Positions 60,730 through 64,000 of a stretch of 64,000 bases of DNA are shown here, piece after piece. Under the pieces are notes generated by a model. The model made no database searches. It saw nothing but the letters and a program-made list of their open reading frames with translations, and was not told the DNA's origin. Numbering within the stretch: position 1 is the first letter of the stretch; each line of letters starts with the position of its first letter. The stretch comes from Streptomyces flavofungini. GTDB taxonomy: Bacteria; Actinomycetota; Actinomycetes; Streptomycetales; Streptomycetaceae. The translations under genes and the position numbers were made by a program. The stretch lies in contig NZ_CP128846.1 in NCBI RefSeq assembly GCF_030388665.1, positions 6,770,501 to 6,834,500 on the forward strand, in the 5' to 3' direction.

Positions 60730-60859
60730 GGGTCAAGCATCGGTCCTGGGCGGTGGGGGCGCACGCGGAGTGCGCCGGAATGCGGCTGTGTCGTTATGTG
60801 TGCACATGCCCGTGGAAAGACCGACAGGAGATGTCGGCTTTCGCTGCGAGGCTCCGTCC

Positions 60860-61885
60860 ATGGAGAACACACAGCAGTCGGCACACCGGGCGAGCGGAGC
60901 GGAGAGCGCAGTGACGAAGCCGGAATCCGAGGGGACCGGGACGACGGGCAAGGACCGGAACCTGACCGGGAAGATCGCGCTGGTGGCGGGGGCCACGCGG
61001 GGGGCAGGGCGGGCCATGGCGGTGGAGCTGGGCCGTGCGGGAGCGACCGTGTACGTGACGGGGCGGACGACACGGCAGCACACGAGCGAGGTCGGCCGGA
61101 CCCAGGAGACCATCGAGGGCACGGCGGAACTGGTCAGCGCTGCGGGCACCGAGGCGGGCACGGGTGGCACGGGCATCGCGGTGCCGACGGACCACCTCGA
61201 CCCCGAGCAGGTGCGTTCCCTGGTCGAGCGGATCGAGCGGGAGCAGGGCCGCCTCGACATCCTGGTCAACGACATCTGGGGAGGTGACGTGCATGTCGAG
61301 GGGGACAAGAAGATGTGGGAGCACGACCTGGAGAAGGGCCTCAGGATCCTCCGCCTGGGCATGGAGACGCACATCGTCACCAGCCGCTTCGCACTGCCGC
61401 TCCTGATCCGCAACGCCGGCGGCCTCGTCGTCGAGGTGACCGACGGCACCGAGGAGTACAACCAGCGCTACCGCAAGCCGTTCTACTACGACCTGGCGAA
61501 GGCGGCCCCGCTGCGCATGGCCCGTGCGCTCGCGGAGGAGGTGGAGGAGTACGGCTGCACGGCGCTGTGCCTGACGCCGGGCTGGCTGCGCTCGGAGGCG
61601 ATGCTCGACACGTACTTCAAGGTCACCGAGGACGACTGGATGGCGGGCACGAAGCAGAACCCGCACTTCGCGATCTCCGAGACACCGACGTTCGTGGGCC
61701 GGGCCCTGGTCGCCCTCGCCACCGACCCCGACGTGGCGCGGTGGAACGGCGCGTCCCTGTCCAGCGGCGGCCTCGCCAAGGAGTACGGCTTCACGGACGT
61801 GGACGGTTCCGCCCCGGACGCGTGGCGGTACATCACGGAGGTGGACCAGGAGAGCGAGGAGGCGGATGTGACCGGCTACCGCTAG
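60860..61885 (+). CDS. SDR family oxidoreductase (long form)
   Basis: A 341-residue protein. Cofactor motif IALVAGATRGAGRAMAVELG at about 39-58, then GRLDILVNDIWGGD. The usual NNAG motif is changed to NDIWG, as in the DHRS1-like group, with FYYDLAKAAPLRMARALAEE giving Tyr-x-x-x-Lys as YDLAK. The substrate is unknown. Starts are ambiguous: ATG 60806, ATG 60860, or GTG 60911 with GGAGAG upstream; the cofactor domain is intact in all. Confidence 0.9.
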   Translation: MENTQQSAHRASGAESAVTKPESEGTGTTGKDRNLTGKIALVAGATRGAGRAMAVELGRAGATVYVTGRTTRQHTSEVGRTQETIEGTAELVSAAGTEAGTGGTGIAVPTDHLDPEQVRSLVERIEREQGRLDILVNDIWGGDVHVEGDKKMWEHDLEKGLRILRLGMETHIVTSRFALPLLIRNAGGLVVEVTDGTEEYNQRYRKPFYYDLAKAAPLRMARALAEEVEEYGCTALCLTPGWLRSEAMLDTYFKVTEDDWMAGTKQNPHFAISETPTFVGRALVALATDPDVARWNGASLSSGGLAKEYGFTDVDGSAPDAWRYITEVDQESEEADVTGYR

Positions 61886-61921
61886 AGCGGGCGGCGGGGA
61901 GGGGAGCCCTCGGCGGGGCGG

Positions 61922-62923
61922 CTAGCGGTAGAGGGCGGCCATGCGGGTCGCCGTCGCGGCGAGGCGGTCCCGCAGCTCCGGCGGCCCGAGGACCTCGGCC
62001 TCCGGGCCCAGCGTGAGGAGTTGTGAGTAGGCGACCACGGTGGACTCGACGGGCAGGGTGATGGTGACCCAGCCCCGCTCGTCGGGTTCGGCGTCCGCCA
62101 GGGCCTCGTGGGCAGCGGCGCGGTTGGTGACGTAGGGGAGCTGCCGGGCGCCGTCGGGGGACAGGCGCAGGACGGCTTGGTCGCGCAGGATGGCGCGGGC
62201 GAACTGGGCGGCACGCTCCTCCCAGAACCCGGGCAGGTCGAAGTCCTCGTCGCGCACGAAGCGGCTCTCGCCGTGGGGTTCGACGGAGGTGAAGCGGTCG
62301 ATGCGGTAGACCCGGTAGGAGCCGGAGCCGGAGGTGGGATCGGAGCCGGAGGTGGGGTCGGGGACGCGGGCGCACAGGTACCAGACGCCGGCCTTCAGGA
62401 CGAGGCCGTAGGGCTCCAGTTCGCGGGCGACCTCGGAGTCCTGGCGGCGGTAGCGGGCGATGAGGCGCCGGTCGTCCCACACGGCGTCAGCGACGGCGGG
62501 CAGCAGGGCCGGGGCCGGGGTCTCCTTGAACCAGCCCGGGGCGTCCAGGTGGAAGCGCTGGGCGGCGCTCTGGGAGGCGTCGCGCAAAGAGGGGAGCAGA
62601 GCGGCGGAGACCTTCAGGCGGGCTGCGGACGCGGCGTCCTCCAGGCCCATCTCGCGCAGCGCGCCCGGTACTCCGGACAGGAACAGGGCCTCGGCCTCGC
62701 TGCGGGCGAGCCCCGTCAGGCGGGTCCGGTACCCCCCGATGAGGCGGTAGCCGCCCGTCCGGCCCCGGTCCGCGTACACCGGCACACCCGCCTCCGACAG
62801 CGCCTGCGCGTCCCGCGTGATGGTGCGCTCCGAGACCTCCAGCTCCTCCGCGAGTTCGGCGGCGGTCATGGAGGCCCGCGACTGAAGCAGGAGCACCATC
62901 TTGATGAGCCGGGCAGCACGCAT
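61922..62923 (-). CDS. WYL-domain transcriptional regulator
   Basis: A 333-residue protein. The N-terminal helix-turn-helix (about 1-60) is DeoR/HTH_11-like: KMVLLLQSRASMTAAELAEELEVSERTITRDAQALSEAG. The WYL domain (about 135-215) shows DDRRLIARYRRQDSEVARELEPYGLVLKAGVWYLCAR, and the WCX part closes the protein. A small repeat DPTSGSDPTSGSGS lies at about 220. Such regulators sense nucleic-acid-like or small ligands and often respond to DNA damage. Convergent with the SDR gene, with only 36 bases between. Confidence 0.93.
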   Translation of the reverse strand: MRAARLIKMVLLLQSRASMTAAELAEELEVSERTITRDAQALSEAGVPVYADRGRTGGYRLIGGYRTRLTGLARSEAEALFLSGVPGALREMGLEDAASAARLKVSAALLPSLRDASQSAAQRFHLDAPGWFKETPAPALLPAVADAVWDDRRLIARYRRQDSEVARELEPYGLVLKAGVWYLCARVPDPTSGSDPTSGSGSYRVYRIDRFTSVEPHGESRFVRDEDFDLPGFWEERAAQFARAILRDQAVLRLSPDGARQLPYVTNRAAAHEALADAEPDERGWVTITLPVESTVVAYSQLLTLGPEAEVLGPPELRDRLAATATRMAALYR

Positions 62924-63087
62924 GCCCCCATGATGCCGCGCGCCCTCACGTGACGGCGCCCGGCACCGGGACTGAGGGGCTCGACCGGCGCAGCCCAGGG
63001 GGCGACCGGGGTCCGACAGCAGCGGGCGGGCGGGCGAACCGCCGCGGAGCGGCGGGGAAACGGCTGCCGCGGCGCCCACGCAAGAAC

Positions 63088-63114
63088 GGGGCCCCGTCAC
63101 CCTGACGGAGCCCC
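63088..63114. terminator. Terminator between WYL and aceE genes
   Basis: GGGGCCCCGTCA pairs with TGACGGAGCCCC around CCC, downstream of aceE on the minus strand. Confidence 0.7.
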
Positions 63115-63158
63115 ACCCTGCGCAATCCTGCGTACCCGAGCCGGAGGCTTCCCCCCGG

Positions 63159-63222
63159 TTACAGGCCGTACTTGGCCCGAGTCACAGGCCGTATTCGGCT
63201 TACAGGCCGTACTTGGCCCGAG
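63159..63222 (-). repeat. Duplicated 3' end of aceE
   Basis: TTACAGGCCGTACTTGGCCC (continuing GAG), the reverse of the aceE stop codon and last codons, occurs at 63200-63222 and again at 63159-63181. A partial copy (CACAGGCCGTATTCGGC) lies between. Only the 63200 copy is in frame with aceE. Confidence 0.8.
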
Positions 63223-64000
63223 CCTCCTTCACCGCCGCCGCAGGCACCTCGCCGCGCGAGGCGAGGCGGGCGAGCGCGGCCACGACGATCGACTCCGCGT
63301 CGACACCGAAGTGGCGGCGGGCCGCGTCACGCGTGTCGGACAGGCCGAACCCGTCGGCGCCGAGCGAGGAGTAGTCCTGCTCGACCCACTGGGCGATCTG
63401 GTCCGGGACCTGGCGCATGTAGTCGGAGACCGCGAGGACGGGGCCCTCGGCACCCTGCAGCGCCTGGCGCACGTACGGCACCCGCTCCTCGCCGCGCAGC
63501 AGCGCCGCGTCCGCCTCCAGGGCGTCGCGCCGCAGCTCGGTCCAGGAGGTCGCGGACCACACGTCGGCGGCCACGCCCCACTCCTCGGCGAGCATCTTCT
63601 GGGCGGCGAGCACCCAGTGGATGGCCGTACCGGAGCCGAGGAGCTGGATCCGCGCGGCGTTGGCGGCGGGCGAGAGCCCGGCCGTCTCCGCAGTGTTGAA
63701 GCGGTACAGGCCCTTCACGATGCCCTCGTCGACACCCGCGGGCTTCGCGGGCTGCGGCATGGGCTCGTTGTAGACGGTCAGGTAGTAGAAGACGTCCTTG
63801 TCCTCGCCCGGGGCCCCCTCGCCGTACATCCGGCGCAGACCCTCCTTGACGATCGCGCCGATCTCGTAGGCGAACGCGGGGTCGTAGGACAGGGCGGCCG
63901 GGTTCGTCGCGGCGATCACCGGCGAGTGGCCGTCGGCGTGCTGCAGACCCTCACCGGTCAGCGTCGTGCGGCCGGCGGTGGCGCCGATGAGGAAGCCGCG
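63200..64000 (-). CDS. aceE: Pyruvate dehydrogenase E1 component, C-terminal part
   Basis: The last 266 residues of the homodimeric (AceE-type) thiamine-diphosphate enzyme; the rest lies beyond the right edge. Recognised motifs are RGFLIGATAGRTTLTGEGLQHADGHSP near the edge, YLTVYNEPMPQPAKPAG, RIQLLGSGTAIHWVLAAQKMLAEEWGVAADVWSATSW and GFGLSDTRDAARRHFGVDAESI. Together these are the E1 C-terminal domain. It decarboxylates pyruvate and passes acetyl groups to the lipoyl domains made by LipA and LipB, about 14 kb away. The 3' end is partly duplicated. Confidence 0.97.
   Translation of the reverse strand, partial: RGFLIGATAGRTTLTGEGLQHADGHSPVIAATNPAALSYDPAFAYEIGAIVKEGLRRMYGEGAPGEDKDVFYYLTVYNEPMPQPAKPAGVDEGIVKGLYRFNTAETAGLSPAANAARIQLLGSGTAIHWVLAAQKMLAEEWGVAADVWSATSWTELRRDALEADAALLRGEERVPYVRQALQGAEGPVLAVSDYMRQVPDQIAQWVEQDYSSLGADGFGLSDTRDAARRHFGVDAESIVVAALARLASRGEVPAAAVKEARAKYGL

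Noticed and set aside
1..64000. tRNA or rRNA genes
   Set aside because: No cloverleaf-like sequence with a GGTTCGAATCC-type arm next to matching acceptor stems was found by eye; a tRNAscan run would be decisive.

Overview
The window is high-GC (roughly 70% or more) actinobacterial DNA, almost certainly from a Streptomyces chromosome. GTG starts are common and secreted enzymes, TetR/XRE/WYL regulators and SpoIIE-type phosphatases abound. The block glnII ... glnA - RDD protein - DUF4191 - small ORF - lipA - lipB - regulator ... aceE is a conserved core-chromosome order in this genus. Both ends are cut inside genes: a GH13 glucosidase at the left (only its N-terminal part is present) and aceE at the right (only its C-terminal part is present).

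Layout. 1-8.9 kb: GH13 enzyme, receiver-SpoIIE phosphatase, small isomerase, an operon of a diiron-like protein, a ferredoxin reductase and a TetR regulator, then a membrane protein with a sigma-factor-like N-terminus and a TPR protein. Intergenic repeat modules surround these genes. 9.37-17.80 kb: a decayed integrative element. It carries small hypothetical genes, a Nudix plus SAH-hydrolase-like operon divergent from an XRE/TPR regulator, an orphan major capsid gene, an HNH nuclease, a small membrane protein and a broken serine integrase. It sits inside a copy of a dispersed intergenic repeat whose two halves are still recognisable at the ends. 17.8-27.6 kb: GH89 alpha-N-acetylglucosaminidase, small secreted protein, DUF1996 protein, and a NarL-type two-component pair divergent from an MMPL exporter. 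28.1-33.1 kb: epimerase, orphan winged-helix protein, glnII with GlnR boxes, ArsC-like protein. 33.3-40.7 kb: asparaginase remnant, secreted HAD protein, AraC-VOC pair, then a cobalamin riboswitch and a tightly overlapping ABC uptake operon. 41-44.7 kb: arsenic methyltransferase, arsenic efflux and chromate transporter. 44.9-52.1 kb: glnA with GlnR boxes, RDD, DUF4191, lipA, lipB and a DNA-binding/TPR regulator. 52.2-64 kb: a degraded GH20 hexosaminidase, amine-oxidase-like flavoprotein, TIGR01777 epimerase, GNAT, SpoIIE phosphatase, TetR/SDR pair, DUF4240, second SDR, WYL regulator and the end of aceE.

How the genes work together. glnA and glnII both carry four-part GlnR boxes and make up the two-enzyme glutamine synthetase supply. 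lipA, lipB and aceE link lipoate synthesis to pyruvate dehydrogenase; AceE itself does not carry lipoate, the E2 subunit does. The B12 riboswitch and the substrate-binding protein, permease and ATPase genes form a cobalamin/corrinoid uptake unit. The ars genes and chrA form a small metal(loid) resistance patch.

The strongest unusual signals are these: the split-repeat attachment sites of the island, with a palindromic reconstructed attP; the SAH-hydrolase-like/Nudix/XRE cassette carried by the island; a protein of a family usually called a metal-dependent hydrolase that shows a complete E...ExxH...E...ExxH diiron signature beside its own reductase; and several gene remnants (serine integrase, asparaginase, GH20). 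All functional calls are read from sequence motifs without a database search.
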